A DNA stretch of 64,000 nt from Crystallibacter permensis (GTDB lineage: Bacteria > Actinomycetota > Actinomycetes > Actinomycetales > Micrococcaceae), in assembly GCF_025960875.1 (NCBI RefSeq), contig NZ_JAODLR010000004.1, positions 186,001-250,000 of the forward strand, written 5' to 3'. Made by a program: the position numbers and the translations under genes. Positions 16,596 through 25,812 of the stretch are shown one piece after another. A model generated the notes under the pieces. It saw only the letters and a program-made list of their open reading frames with translations, ran no database searches and had not been told where the DNA came from. Position 1 is the stretch's first letter, and every line of letters starts with the position of its first letter.

Positions 16596-16901
16596 TTAGC
16601 CGATGTTCTGGACGGCGGCACGGGCGCGGGCACCCGTGTTCGCCGCGGTCTGGTCATTCTGCTCAAGGGTGTTCCGGACCAGGCGGATGATTTCCTTGAC
16701 CTCGCCGGCCGCGTTCTTCCAGCGGGATTCCACGCCCTGGTACTCCTCGGAGACGCCGTCGGCCTGGTAATCCGACATGGCGGCGGCAACGGCCTTGTCG
16801 CGCTCGGCGATCAGGCTCTCGAGCCGGCCGACGATGGACTGGATTTCGCCCTGTACCTGGGCGGAGATGTCAGTGTCGTAAGTAAGACGGTCCTGGGACA
16901 T
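16596..16901 (-). CDS. WXG100-like protein
   Basis: A 101-residue two-helix protein. The N-terminal helix (ISAQVQGEIQSIVGRLESLI) and the C-terminal helix (AAGEVKEIIRLVRNTLEQND) flank a turn containing SRWKNAAG, a W-x-x variant of the WXG turn of ESAT-6-like T7SS substrates. Length is right for the family. AAAGGAACAGCT precedes the ATG. It is probably secreted as a dimer with a neighbour or used as a partner for the toxin. The classical W-x-G is not exact, so membership is inferred from fold pattern and context. Confidence 0.75.
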   Translation of the reverse strand: MSQDRLTYDTDISAQVQGEIQSIVGRLESLIAERDKAVAAAMSDYQADGVSEEYQGVESRWKNAAGEVKEIIRLVRNTLEQNDQTAANTGARARAAVQNIG

Positions 16902-16982
16902 AGCTGTTCCTTTCGGAGATCCGGCGGTGGTGCCGGGGAAATGAAATCTTTCAGGGATGGCCGCTGCTGGGGGCCGGAGCGA

Positions 16983-17318
16983 CTAGCGCGAAGAACTGAA
17001 GTTGGCGGCGTCGAAATTCGCGGTGCCCTGCTGCTGCGAGGCGTTGTCGGCCGACTCCTGGTCGCCGGTGTGGAACGCCAGGTCCATTTCGCTCTGGCCG
17101 GTGAGGATCGCGGCGAGCGCACCATTGAGGTTGTTGGCGATTTCATCGGCGCGGGCCTTGAACTCGTCGAACTTTACGCGGGCCTGGCCGTTGAACTTGC
17201 CTTCAAGCGGCGCCACCGCGTCAACCAGGTTCCGGACCAGCTGGCCCATGTCCTCGTTGGAGCCTCCGGTCTGCGAGGTCAGCTGCGACAGGGTCTGTGA
17301 GCCCATATCAAATTTCAT
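16983..17318 (-). CDS. WXG100-like protein with FNG turn
   Basis: A 111-residue helical hairpin protein. The central turn reads LEGKFNGQARVKFDEF, with F-N-G in place of W-x-G, between helices around residues 15-38 and 50-75. The tail is Ser/Gln/Asn-rich. ATG at 17318 (MKFDMGSQ) has GGTGG five bases upstream; an ATG immediately before it at 17321 is too close. It is the first gene of the leftward arm of the type VII locus, divergent from the secretion machinery. A role as secreted structural substrate or partner is inferred. Confidence 0.75.
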   Translation of the reverse strand: MKFDMGSQTLSQLTSQTGGSNEDMGQLVRNLVDAVAPLEGKFNGQARVKFDEFKARADEIANNLNGALAAILTGQSEMDLAFHTGDQESADNASQQQGTANFDAANFSSSR

Positions 17319-17613
17319 CATTACCACCTTTATGGCGCTCGGCTGCGCTCTCGTCTGTACTGGTTGATCGTTTCGCAAGAATTACCAGCAGAAGCTTTGG
17401 AGACTGTAAGGGGTCTGCGGTAACCGGTTAACTCAATAGAATCCCACATGCCACATCCGTCGCAACCGTTCAGCATGGGTAGAACTCCCCACTCGGCCGG
17501 TCATCCGGCCTTTTGGCGGTTTCGGGATGACATGATGGATACGCGTTGCCGGGCCGCAGAGCCGACGAGCACCGCCCGCCACACGAAACCGACGCCAGAA
17601 GAGGAGTGCCTGC
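17319..17613. promoter_or_regulatory. Divergent intergenic region between T7SS arms
   Basis: About 295 bases separate the leftward substrate/toxin operon from the rightward machinery operon, so promoters for both should lie here. It holds a ten-base palindrome TAACCGGTTA at 17421-17430 followed closely by TAGAAT, a possible -10. Nothing coding could be supported; an open frame from 17448 lacks coding character. Confidence 0.5.
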
Positions 17614-17922
17614 ATGGCCAACGACTACGACAGTCAGCTCATCGAGTCTGTGGTGGTCCGGCGCAACCGGCTGACCTCTGCGCTGTTGTACGGCGGGAAT
17701 CCGAACCAGCGCCGCTGGATGGATAGCTTGAGGCTGTTCCTGTTCAGCATTGCATTGGCCGCACTCATCGCCGCAATCTGCGTGGGCTACTCCTTCGTCA
17801 GCAACTTGCTGGCCGAACAGCGGCAGAAGCAGCAGGAACGCTCGGCCTCGGCCTGGGTGCAGCTGCATGAAGATCCCCAGCACGGGGCGCTGCCCCTCGA
17901 AAACCTACGTCCTGGAGCCTGA
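17614..17922 (+). CDS. Small single-pass membrane protein of the T7SS operon
   Basis: A 102-residue protein with one transmembrane segment, about residues 36-58 (LRLFLFSIALAALIAAICVG), preceded by a charged cytoplasmic N-terminus (IESVVVRRNRLTSALLYGGN) and followed by a Gln/Lys/Arg-rich helical stretch. The N-terminal pattern V-R-R-N-R-L-T-x-A-L is reminiscent of the start of EccB (a cytoplasmic segment before a single helix), but the large EccB periplasmic domain is missing, so it may be a truncated EccB-like anchor. GAGGAG lies eight bases before the ATG. It precedes the EccD-like gene by three bases. Confidence 0.75.
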   Translation: MANDYDSQLIESVVVRRNRLTSALLYGGNPNQRRWMDSLRLFLFSIALAALIAAICVGYSFVSNLLAEQRQKQQERSASAWVQLHEDPQHGALPLENLRPGA

Positions 17923-17925
17923 CCG

Positions 17926-19254
17926 ATGCCCCTCGCTTTTACCCGCGTCACGCTGATCGGCGAAAGCCGGCACCTGGATCTGCTGCTGCCGGCGGACCAG
18001 CCGGTAGGTACCCTGATGCCGCAGATCCTCGACCTGATGGCGGATTCACCGCGTGACGAGGTCGCGGCCAAGGTGCTGGTCCAGGCCTCCGGCGAACCTT
18101 TGGCCGACCAGCTGACCTTGTCCGACGCCGGTGTCAGCGACGGCGGCAAGCTCACCTTGTTCAACGCCTCCGATGCTCCGCCGCCCGCCGTCGTCTATGA
18201 CGTCACGGATACGGTGGTCGAAGAAACAGAGGCGGTGGGCGGGCGCTGGGACGAGCGCTTCCGCCACCTAATGGCGGGTGCCTTCGCAGCACTGGGCAGC
18301 TGGGGCGCCGCGGAAATTCTGCTGGGCTCGTTCGCGGGCGGCAGCAGCTGGTGGATCCTGCTGGCGGTCGCCGTTGTCCTGCTGGCCGGGTCCGCTATGT
18401 TCGGGATGCAGCAGCGCAGGAACGTGGGACTGACGCTGGCTGGCACCGGCTGGCTCTTCGGGCTCGGCTCCGTCCTGCATCTGGACTTCGGTATTGAGCT
18501 GAAGCTGCTTGTTCTTGCGCTGCTCTCTACTGCGGCCTTTGCCGCCGTCGGGGCAGTGCTGGGCCGGTCCAAGGCCATGTTCGGTGCGGCGGGAACGCTG
18601 GCCGCCCTGACCGTTATCTGGGCCGCGTGCGGGTTTTTCTCCGGTGATCCGGTCCGGGCAGCAGCCATCTCCGGGGCCATCAGCATTGTGTTGTTGGGCC
18701 TGACGCCGAAGATCGCCCTGTCCGTCTCCGGCCTGGCCACCCTGGATGACCAGCGTTCCCAGGGTGGCTCCATCCGGCGTGCCGATGCGCTGGACGCCAT
18801 CCGCGCCGCGCACCGGACCCTGGCGCTGGGCACTGTGCTGACGGCGCTGTCCATCGCCGCGGCGCTGTGGATCCTGGGCACGGACTCGGCCCAGCAGGCG
18901 TGGACGCTGCCGCTGCTGGCAGCACTGGTCCTCGCCGCAAGCCTGCGTGCGCGTTCCTTTCCGCTGGCCGCCGAGCGGGTCTCGCTCTACATCGCCGCCT
19001 CAGTGGGAGTCGCTGGGCTGGCGCTGTCCGCCCTGCGGCTGCTGAACGGCTCCGAATGGCTGGTGGGCCTGCTCCTGCTGGTGACGGCGCTGGCCATCGG
19101 ATCTGTCCTCACGCTGAGCCTGCCGGCGCACACCGCCGCGCGCCTGCGGCTGGCCGGGAACAAGATCGAGACCATCGCCATCCTGGCCGCCGTGCCGCTG
19201 ATCCTCGGGCTGTTCGGACTCTTCGCCCAGCTGCTGACCAGCTTCGGCTCATGA
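17926..19254 (+). CDS. EccD-like type VII secretion integral membrane protein
   Basis: A 442-residue protein with an N-terminal ubiquitin-like domain (about residues 1-85, VTLIGESRHLDLLLPADQPV onward, as in YukD/EccD) followed by about eleven hydrophobic helices from residue 115 to the C-terminus. EccD forms the main membrane channel subunit in ESX systems, recruiting the EccC ATPase. It is followed by the MinD-like and EccC genes in the same direction. Length and architecture match actinobacterial EccD (about 450-500 residues). The start follows the previous stop by three bases. Confidence 0.88.
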   Translation: MPLAFTRVTLIGESRHLDLLLPADQPVGTLMPQILDLMADSPRDEVAAKVLVQASGEPLADQLTLSDAGVSDGGKLTLFNASDAPPPAVVYDVTDTVVEETEAVGGRWDERFRHLMAGAFAALGSWGAAEILLGSFAGGSSWWILLAVAVVLLAGSAMFGMQQRRNVGLTLAGTGWLFGLGSVLHLDFGIELKLLVLALLSTAAFAAVGAVLGRSKAMFGAAGTLAALTVIWAACGFFSGDPVRAAAISGAISIVLLGLTPKIALSVSGLATLDDQRSQGGSIRRADALDAIRAAHRTLALGTVLTALSIAAALWILGTDSAQQAWTLPLLAALVLAASLRARSFPLAAERVSLYIAASVGVAGLALSALRLLNGSEWLVGLLLLVTALAIGSVLTLSLPAHTAARLRLAGNKIETIAILAAVPLILGLFGLFAQLLTSFGS

Positions 19255-19327
19255 GTCCGGCGCGCACCGCGACCGCAGGCCGGCCCGCAACCCCAGCACG
19301 ACCCCGCTCCTTGGGAAGGAAGCCCCA

Positions 19328-20320
19328 GTGACGTACGATCCGTGGACTCCCCAGCCGGCGCCGCAGACCCGGCGCGAAGCACAGGCCGCACACGCCACCG
19401 CAGAAAGCGGGTTCGGCGGCTTCGAAACCTCCACCGACACCTTCCGCCGCCGCCTGCGCACCCGCCAGGGACTGCCCGCCGGCGCCCGTGTTCTGCGCCA
19501 GCTCACCAGCCTCTTCCGCTCCGACGACTATCCGCAGCGGCTCAGCGCGGCCGCCGCCGGAGCTCAGGAATCGGTCACCACCGGCCGCCGCATCGCCGTC
19601 ATCAGTTCGCGTGGCGGTGCCGGCAAAACAACGACGACGGCGCTGCTCGCCTCCGTGTTTGCCGCCATGCGCCAGGACTCTGTGGCCGCCGTGGACAACG
19701 ATCCTGGGCTCGGCTCCCTGACGCTGCGTCTTGGCCTCGAACAGGCGCCGTCCGTCGACGAGCTGGCCTCCGCCGTCGTGAGTGGAACCCCTGCGAGCCA
19801 TGCCGAGCTGGCCGGCCGGATGGGGGCTGCCGGGGCCAATCTTTACGCCACCGGCGTCCGGCTGTGGCAGCCGCGCGCGGAGTACCCGGCGCTGGGGAAC
19901 GCCCTGACTGCCGTCAGCCGCTACTTCCCGATCACGCTGCTCGACTGTCCCACCGGCATCAGCCATCCGGACAGCGTGTGGGCCATCAAGTCCTCGCACG
20001 CCGTGGTGCAAGTGGTCCCGGCCACCGTGTCCGGGGTCAACGACGCGCTCAGCTACGCCCGGGCCTGGCGGCAGGATCCGGCCACCCACGCGCTGCCCTT
20101 GCTGACCGTAGTGACCAGCACCGATTCCGACGCCCCGCTGGACCCGGTCAAGGAGGCGGTCCGGCTCAGCCGCGAAGGCCTGGACGTGCTCGCCCTGCCC
20201 TACGACCGGCATCTGGCCGCCGGCGTCGAAATCGACCTTGGCCTGCTGGCACCGCAGACCCGGCTGGATGCCACCACGCTCGCATCCACGGCGCTGCACG
20301 CAGCCAACGGGAACCGGTGA
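19328..20320 (+). CDS. MinD/ParA-like ATPase of the T7SS locus
   Basis: A 330-residue protein with a disordered 60-residue N-terminus and a MinD/SRP-like ATPase core. The deviant Walker A motif is SSRGGAGKTTTTALLASVFA, near residue 95; the switch region follows as AAVDNDPGLGSLTLRLG; a later LLDCPTGISHPDSVWA matches the Walker B/switch II position with Asp-Cys-Pro. Similar ATPases (EspI-type) accompany ESX loci in mycobacteria and other actinobacteria and are thought to modulate secretion in response to energy state. GTG at 19328 has AAGGAAG about seven bases upstream. The EccC gene begins two bases after its stop. Confidence 0.82.
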   Translation: MTYDPWTPQPAPQTRREAQAAHATAESGFGGFETSTDTFRRRLRTRQGLPAGARVLRQLTSLFRSDDYPQRLSAAAAGAQESVTTGRRIAVISSRGGAGKTTTTALLASVFAAMRQDSVAAVDNDPGLGSLTLRLGLEQAPSVDELASAVVSGTPASHAELAGRMGAAGANLYATGVRLWQPRAEYPALGNALTAVSRYFPITLLDCPTGISHPDSVWAIKSSHAVVQVVPATVSGVNDALSYARAWRQDPATHALPLLTVVTSTDSDAPLDPVKEAVRLSREGLDVLALPYDRHLAAGVEIDLGLLAPQTRLDATTLASTALHAANGNR

Positions 20321-20321
20321 T

Positions 20322-23300
20322 ATGAGCGTCAAACTGATCCACCGCCCGGCCCGGACCACACCGCCGGCGCGCACCGTGGAACCCTACGCCCTGGATGCGC
20401 CGCCGCCCGTGAACGAGGGCCGCAGCGGCATGAACATGATGTCGCTGGTGCCGCTGCTCGGTGCGGGCGCGTCCATGACGGTCATGATGCTCTTCCGGGG
20501 ATCGTCCCTGGCCGCCGTCGGTGCCTTGATGATGATCGTGACCATCCTGGCTTCCATCGCCATGATGGTCAGCCAAAAAGGCAAGCAGGCCCGGCAGAGC
20601 CGCGACCAACGCGAGCACTACCTGGAGTATCTGGAGCGCGCGCGGACCGAGCTGCGCACCGATGAGCAGCGCGCCATCAAGGTGGCCCGCGTGAGCAGCC
20701 CCCCGCCGTCGGCCTTGTTCGACATCATCCGCAATCCCAAACGGATCTGGGAACGCCGCCGGCGCAACGAGGACTTCCTGGATGTGCGGATCGGCAGCGG
20801 CGAGCGGCGGAACCGGGAGATCAGGGTCAACGACTCCACTTCCGGTCTGCAGCAGACGGACCAGTTCATGACCACCGAACTGCAGATCCTGCGCCAGCGC
20901 TTCGAGGCCTCCCCCGAGCTGCCGCTGACCATTCCACTGGACTCGGCCGGGAACGTCAGCCTGGTCGGTTCACGCGAGTTCGCCCTGGCCGTCTGCCGGA
21001 ACCTACTGGTAGAGGCCGCCGCGTTCCACTCCCCGGAGGATCTGCACATCGCCCTGTCCGTCCCGGAGGACCGGTACGACGACTGGGCCTGGGCTACGTG
21101 GCTGCCGCATCTGGCGGACCAGTCGCGGACGCACCGCACCGGACCCGTCCTCCGGCTGGCGCCCTCGCTCGATTCCCTCTCCGACCTGCTCAAGGACGAC
21201 CTGCAGAACCGCTCCACCATCGCCGCCGAAGCGCGCAAGAACTATCTGAAGGCCGGCGTGGGCAACTCCATGCCGCGGCTGCTGATCATCGCCGACACCT
21301 ACGGCGAGCCGCCGCAGGAACTGGCGCTGCCGGACAAGCTGTCCTCCCCCGGCCAGCTGGGCGCCACGGTCATCTACCTCACCGACGACCGCCGGCATGA
21401 ACCCGGCGAGGTGAGCATCCGGATCAGCGAGACGCTCGCCGGCCCGCGCAGCTTCCTGAGCCAGAACTACCGCGAGGATCCGGTTGACCCGGTGATCGAG
21501 GAAGGGCTGCTGGACGAGCTGCCGCTGGCCACCGCGGAGTCGCTGGCCCGCGAACTGGCGCCGATGCGGCTCTCGGCGGACTCGCTTGAGCACAACAGCG
21601 CCGAGAGTTCCGTAGGTTACCTGGAGATGCTGGGCCTCTCCCCCCGGCTGGACGCCGCGGACATCCGCAGGCTGTGGCAGCCTCGCAGCGAGATCGACTT
21701 CCTGCGGGTCCCGCTCGGTCCGGATGACCGGGGCAAGCCCACCATGCTTGACCTGAAGGAATCCGCCCAGTTCGGCATGGGCCCGCACGGTTTGTGCGTG
21801 GGGGCTACGGGTTCGGGCAAGTCGGAGATGTTGCGCAGCCTGGTGCTCGGGCTGCTGGCCACCCACTCCCCCGATGTGCTGGCGATGGTGCTGGTGGACT
21901 TCAAGGGCGGCGCCACCTTCGCCCCGTTCGAGGGTGCCCCGCAGGTCACCGGCATCATCACCAACCTTTCGGATGACCTGACGCTGATCGAGCGCGTCTA
22001 CGCCAGCCTGAACGGCGAAATCCTCCGTCGGCAGGAACTGCTCAAGGCCGCCGGCAACATCGCCAACATCACCGACTACCAGCTGCACCGCCAGGAACGG
22101 CTGGCCCGGGGCGAAGAAATGGACCCGCTGCCGCATCTTGTGGTCATTATCGACGAGTTCGGCGAACTGCTGACCGCGCGGCCGGACTTCATCGAACTGT
22201 TTCTCTCCATCGGCCGCATCGGCCGGTCCATCGGCGTGCACCTGCTGCTGAGCAGCCAGCGGATCGAGGGCGGCAAGCTGCGCGGCCTGGACACCTACCT
22301 CTCCTACCGGATCGGCCTGCGCACCCTCTCCGAATCCGAGTCCCGCACGGTGCTGGATACCCCGGATGCCTTCCATCTGCCACCGGTCCCCGGTTTCGGC
22401 TACCTGAAGGTGGACACCACCACCTACACACGGTTCAAATCGGGCTATGTTTCCGGCCCCGTAGAGGTGGAGGAACCGGAAGAGGAACAGGAAGAGTCCG
22501 AGGAGCTGGTGCTGGCTGTCCCGCGCTACGCCGCCGTTCTCGAAGACGCCGCAGCAGGTGCGGCCGGCAGCAAGCCGGCAAAGTCGGGGCTGCGGACCAA
22601 GGCCTCGCAGCGGACCACCGGGCCCACCGTCATGTCCACGCTGATGGAAACCCTGCGCACTTTCCCGCGCTCGGTCCAGCCCATCTGGCTGCCGCCGCTG
22701 CCGAAGGGCATCGCGCTGGACACCGCGGCCGGCTCCGTCGCCGCCACCAGCCAGGGCATCCGGCTGGCCAAGGGCGGCAACCTGCGTGTCCCCATCGGCC
22801 TGCTGGATGATCCGGCCAAGCAGTGGCAGGGCCTGTGGGAACTGGACCTGAACAATGCCGGCGGCAACGCCATCATTGTCGGCGGTCCCCAGTCGGGCAA
22901 GAGCACGGCCCTGCGGACCATTGTCTGCAGCCTGGCCCTCACGCACAGCCCCTCCGAGGTGGGCATCTACGCCGTCGATCTTCTGGGCAGCGGCCTGTTG
23001 CCGCTGGAGGGACTGCCGCACGTGGGCGGCGTGGCGGTGCGCACCAACCGCGAAGTGGTGCGCCGCACCATCGAGGAGATCGCGGCCATGCTGGATGCCC
23101 GCGAGCAGTTGTTCGAGCGGTACCAGATCGATTCGCTGCAGACGCTGCGCCGGATGTGCGCCCAAGGCATGATTCCGGAACTCGCCAGCGCGGACATCGT
23201 GCTGGTGCTGGACGGCTACGGCCAGCTCAGCGACGAGTTCGACGACGTCGAAAAGAAGGTCCACTCAATCATCTCCCGCGGCGGCGGCTACGGCATCCAC

Positions 23301-24347
23301 ACAATTGTGACCTCCACCCGCACCAACGAGGTCCGCATTGCCCAGCAGAGCTTCTTCGGCAACCGGATCGAACTGCGCCTGGGCGATCCGGCGGAATCAA
23401 ACTTCGGCCGCAAACTCGCCGAATCCATCAGCGCGGACCGGCCGGGCCGCGGCCTGATGGAGCAGAAGCTCATCGGCCACATCGCCCTGCCCCGGATCGA
23501 CTCCGAGCCGGATCCTGACACCGCGGTCCAGGGCATGCGGGACCTGGTTGCCGCCGTCGCGGCCTCCACCAATGACCGGGCCATGCAGGTCCGCGTCCTG
23601 CCGCCGCTGGTCGGGGCGGAAACGGCCGTCACCCCGGCGCGGCCTGGCCGTGTCCCGCTGGGCCTGCGCGAGACGGATCTGGGCACCGAGCACCTGGACA
23701 TGCACGTCAAGGACCGGCACCTGGTGGTCCTCGGCGACGACGGCGCCGGCAAGACCAACGTCATGCGCTCGGTGATCCGGCGGTTGGCCGAGCAGCATAC
23801 GCCGGACAACCTGGTCTTCGCGGTCTTCGACCCCCGGCGCGGCCTCGCCGACGAGGTGCCCGAGGAGTACCTGGGCGGCTATGCCACCAGCCCCGCGCTG
23901 GCCGAACAGCTGGCCGGGGCCGTGGCATCGGAACTGGACAAACGCGTCAATGCAAACAACGACGGCGGTGCCAACAACGGCGGGAATCCTCCGCGCGTTG
24001 TGCTCATCATCGACGACTACGACATTCTCACTGCGGGCGGATCCTCCCCCTTGAGCCGGCTGACACCGTACCTGCCACTGGGCCCGGAGATCGGCCTGCA
24101 CGCGGTGCTCTCGCGCCGGGTGCGCGGGGCCAGCCGCGGCATGTACGAGGCCTTCTTTATGTCGCTGCGCGATTCGGGCAGCACCGGCCTCCTGATGTCG
24201 GGCGACCGTGGCGAGGGCGCGCTGCTCAACGGCATTCGCGCCCGGGCGCTGCCGCCAGGCCGGGCGCAGCTGGTGCAGTCGGGCAAGCCCGTGAACACCG
24301 TCCAGCTCTACTACAACGCAACGGAGGCCGACACCGATGAGCAGTGA
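20322..24347 (+). CDS. eccC: EccC, FtsK/SpoIIIE-type T7SS ATPase with three ATPase domains
   Basis: A 1341-residue fused EccCa/EccCb motor. Two transmembrane helices lie about residues 38-85 (SLVPLLGAGASMTVMMLF). Three FtsK-type ATPase domains follow, with Walker A motifs GATGSGKSEM (about 495), GGPQSGKST (about 853) and GDDGAGKTN (about 1137), and Walker B segments HLVVIIDEFGE (about 607), IVLVLDGYG (about 960) and VVLIIDDYD (about 1226). Domain 1 keeps the acidic Glu after Asp expected of an active enzyme; domains 2 and 3 have DG and DD. In ESX systems the first domain powers export while the others bind the substrate's C-terminal signal. ATG at 20322 is two bases past the previous stop. 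Confidence 0.95.
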   Translation: MSVKLIHRPARTTPPARTVEPYALDAPPPVNEGRSGMNMMSLVPLLGAGASMTVMMLFRGSSLAAVGALMMIVTILASIAMMVSQKGKQARQSRDQREHYLEYLERARTELRTDEQRAIKVARVSSPPPSALFDIIRNPKRIWERRRRNEDFLDVRIGSGERRNREIRVNDSTSGLQQTDQFMTTELQILRQRFEASPELPLTIPLDSAGNVSLVGSREFALAVCRNLLVEAAAFHSPEDLHIALSVPEDRYDDWAWATWLPHLADQSRTHRTGPVLRLAPSLDSLSDLLKDDLQNRSTIAAEARKNYLKAGVGNSMPRLLIIADTYGEPPQELALPDKLSSPGQLGATVIYLTDDRRHEPGEVSIRISETLAGPRSFLSQNYREDPVDPVIEEGLLDELPLATAESLARELAPMRLSADSLEHNSAESSVGYLEMLGLSPRLDAADIRRLWQPRSEIDFLRVPLGPDDRGKPTMLDLKESAQFGMGPHGLCVGATGSGKSEMLRSLVLGLLATHSPDVLAMVLVDFKGGATFAPFEGAPQVTGIITNLSDDLTLIERVYASLNGEILRRQELLKAAGNIANITDYQLHRQERLARGEEMDPLPHLVVIIDEFGELLTARPDFIELFLSIGRIGRSIGVHLLLSSQRIEGGKLRGLDTYLSYRIGLRTLSESESRTVLDTPDAFHLPPVPGFGYLKVDTTTYTRFKSGYVSGPVEVEEPEEEQEESEELVLAVPRYAAVLEDAAAGAAGSKPAKSGLRTKASQRTTGPTVMSTLMETLRTFPRSVQPIWLPPLPKGIALDTAAGSVAATSQGIRLAKGGNLRVPIGLLDDPAKQWQGLWELDLNNAGGNAIIVGGPQSGKSTALRTIVCSLALTHSPSEVGIYAVDLLGSGLLPLEGLPHVGGVAVRTNREVVRRTIEEIAAMLDAREQLFERYQIDSLQTLRRMCAQGMIPELASADIVLVLDGYGQLSDEFDDVEKKVHSIISRGGGYGIHTIVTSTRTNEVRIAQQSFFGNRIELRLGDPAESNFGRKLAESISADRPGRGLMEQKLIGHIALPRIDSEPDPDTAVQGMRDLVAAVAASTNDRAMQVRVLPPLVGAETAVTPARPGRVPLGLRETDLGTEHLDMHVKDRHLVVLGDDGAGKTNVMRSVIRRLAEQHTPDNLVFAVFDPRRGLADEVPEEYLGGYATSPALAEQLAGAVASELDKRVNANNDGGANNGGNPPRVVLIIDDYDILTAGGSSPLSRLTPYLPLGPEIGLHAVLSRRVRGASRGMYEAFFMSLRDSGSTGLLMSGDRGEGALLNGIRARALPPGRAQLVQSGKPVNTVQLYYNATEADTDEQ

Positions 24348-24756
24348 CTGGACCGTCATCAGCCTGCGGGAACCGGACCAGCGCACCGTGGTCGAGGCCA
24401 TGGTCGCCACCGTGCCGGAACTCAATGTCAGGGAAACCGCGGAGAACTCCCTGCTGGAACTCTTCACCGACGACGGCGAGGTCGAGCTGGTGCTCGAGCT
24501 GCCGCGCCTGGTCCGGGTCCCGCAGGAGGTGCAGCGGCTGCTCGCCGGAGCGGAAGTCTCCGCGGTGCCCGGCGTCCGGGTGCCGGCCGTCTTCACCCCC
24601 GGTACCGGAGATCCCGCCGCCGAACCGCTCTGGTGGCAGGACGTCCACGTCCGCGGCGGGCTTCCCGAAGCCACGGCCAGGGCGGACGCCCTCTGCCATG
24701 CCCTCGCCCGCCGGTGCGAGGGCGCCGTCGTCGTTCCCGGGCAGGTGCAGCCGTGA
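24337..24756 (+). CDS. T7SS-associated hypothetical protein
   Basis: A 139-residue soluble protein of alpha/beta character (TVVEAMVATVPELNVRETAE; ELVLELPRLVRVPQEVQRLL) with no recognised domain. It overlaps the end of eccC by eleven bases, with GGAGG nine bases before the ATG, and its stop overlaps the next start as GTGA, so it is part of the secretion operon. The pattern of a small acidic protein between EccC and a DUF6177-type protein suggests an accessory or chaperone role, unproven. Confidence 0.78.
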   Translation: MSSDWTVISLREPDQRTVVEAMVATVPELNVRETAENSLLELFTDDGEVELVLELPRLVRVPQEVQRLLAGAEVSAVPGVRVPAVFTPGTGDPAAEPLWWQDVHVRGGLPEATARADALCHALARRCEGAVVVPGQVQP

Positions 24757-25751
24757 GCCACGCCTCCGCTTTCGATTTCAGCAGCCCCGCCACGGGCGTC
24801 CTTTTCCAGGACAAACCCGTCACCTACCTCTCGCCCTGGATCGCCAAGTCGCATGCGGCCGCCCAGGAAGACGGACGGCGCTTCGCCGTGCTGACACCGG
24901 GTACTGCCGCGATCAGCCTGCCCTTGAGCATGCTGCTCTCGGAGCCGGGCTGCCAATGGTTGGCCACCAGTGCGGACGGCACGTTCTATGACGGCTTCAC
25001 CGGCCGGGTCCACACCTGGAACGGCGAGGTTTTCGAACCGCTCGACGAACTCGCCGAGGACTTCCTGCTGACCCCGCGCACGCCCGGCGGCCTGCTCCAT
25101 GTCCGGGCCGAGACTATGCACCCGGCGAGCCTGGGCACCCGCATCGGGGACTTCACCGCGCAGCTGTTCACCGAACTCACCGGCCACCCGCCCGTCGGAT
25201 GGGGCCGTGCCGAACCGGTCAGCGAACCCTGGGACACCGCAGCGATCACGGCCCACTGCTATGACCGGGCACCGGAAACCTCGGTGCTGGCCGCCGTGGG
25301 GCAGCCGCGGGTGGGGACGGCGGCAGCTGCGATCGCCGTCGTTACGGTGGAACGATCCGCGGCCGGGGTGCACGAAAGCGTGGAACTCCTGGCGGAAAGC
25401 GCGGATCCGCTGGACCCGGACCAGCTGGACGCCTTTGCCGCGCGGATGCACCGCAGCCACGCCCGCACCGCCGTCCTGGGCCATGCCGTGGGCTTCAGCA
25501 ATCTTGCCCGCCCGGCGCGTTTCACCGGGATGTCCGTTCCGGCCTGTGCGTTCTTCGGCTCCGAGACGCTGCGGGACTACGGCGCACAGCAGGCGCTGGC
25601 AGCCGCGGGGCCGCGCGCTCGGCTGATCGGGGTTCCGCCGGTGGAGTCCCTGGCCGTGAACTACGCGCAGGAACCTGCCCCCGGCGGGAAACACCCGCTT
25701 GAGGCCTGGGCAGAACTCACGGGCAAACTTTCCGGCCAGCTGCCCGGCTGA
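24753..25751 (+). CDS. T7SS-associated protein, DUF6177-like
   Basis: A 332-residue soluble protein ending the secretion operon. It lacks signal peptide and membrane segments. Motifs visible include KPVTYLSPWIAKSHAAAQED near the N-terminus and PPVESLAVNYAQEPAPGGKH near the C-terminus, which fit the DUF6177 group often seen beside EccC in Arthrobacter-type T7SS loci; this is recalled, not computed. GTG at 24753 overlaps the previous TGA, and a longer frame from 24633 would run through the preceding gene with Arg/Pro-rich out-of-frame sequence. Function unknown. Confidence 0.75.
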   Translation: MSHASAFDFSSPATGVLFQDKPVTYLSPWIAKSHAAAQEDGRRFAVLTPGTAAISLPLSMLLSEPGCQWLATSADGTFYDGFTGRVHTWNGEVFEPLDELAEDFLLTPRTPGGLLHVRAETMHPASLGTRIGDFTAQLFTELTGHPPVGWGRAEPVSEPWDTAAITAHCYDRAPETSVLAAVGQPRVGTAAAAIAVVTVERSAAGVHESVELLAESADPLDPDQLDAFAARMHRSHARTAVLGHAVGFSNLARPARFTGMSVPACAFFGSETLRDYGAQQALAAAGPRARLIGVPPVESLAVNYAQEPAPGGKHPLEAWAELTGKLSGQLPG

Positions 25752-25812
25752 GGCCACCGCCGCATGAGCCCACCAGACGATGGGTTGGAATACCGAGCCT
25801 GCCGGTGATGTT

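Noticed and set aside
17448-17726. 92-codon frame between the two T7SS arms
   Set aside because: Runs into the small membrane protein in another frame, no ribosome site, composition not protein-like.
21003-23264. 753-codon open frame antisense to eccC
   Set aside because: It lies wholly opposite a gene with three intact ATPase domains and shows no domain, ribosome site or plausible composition.
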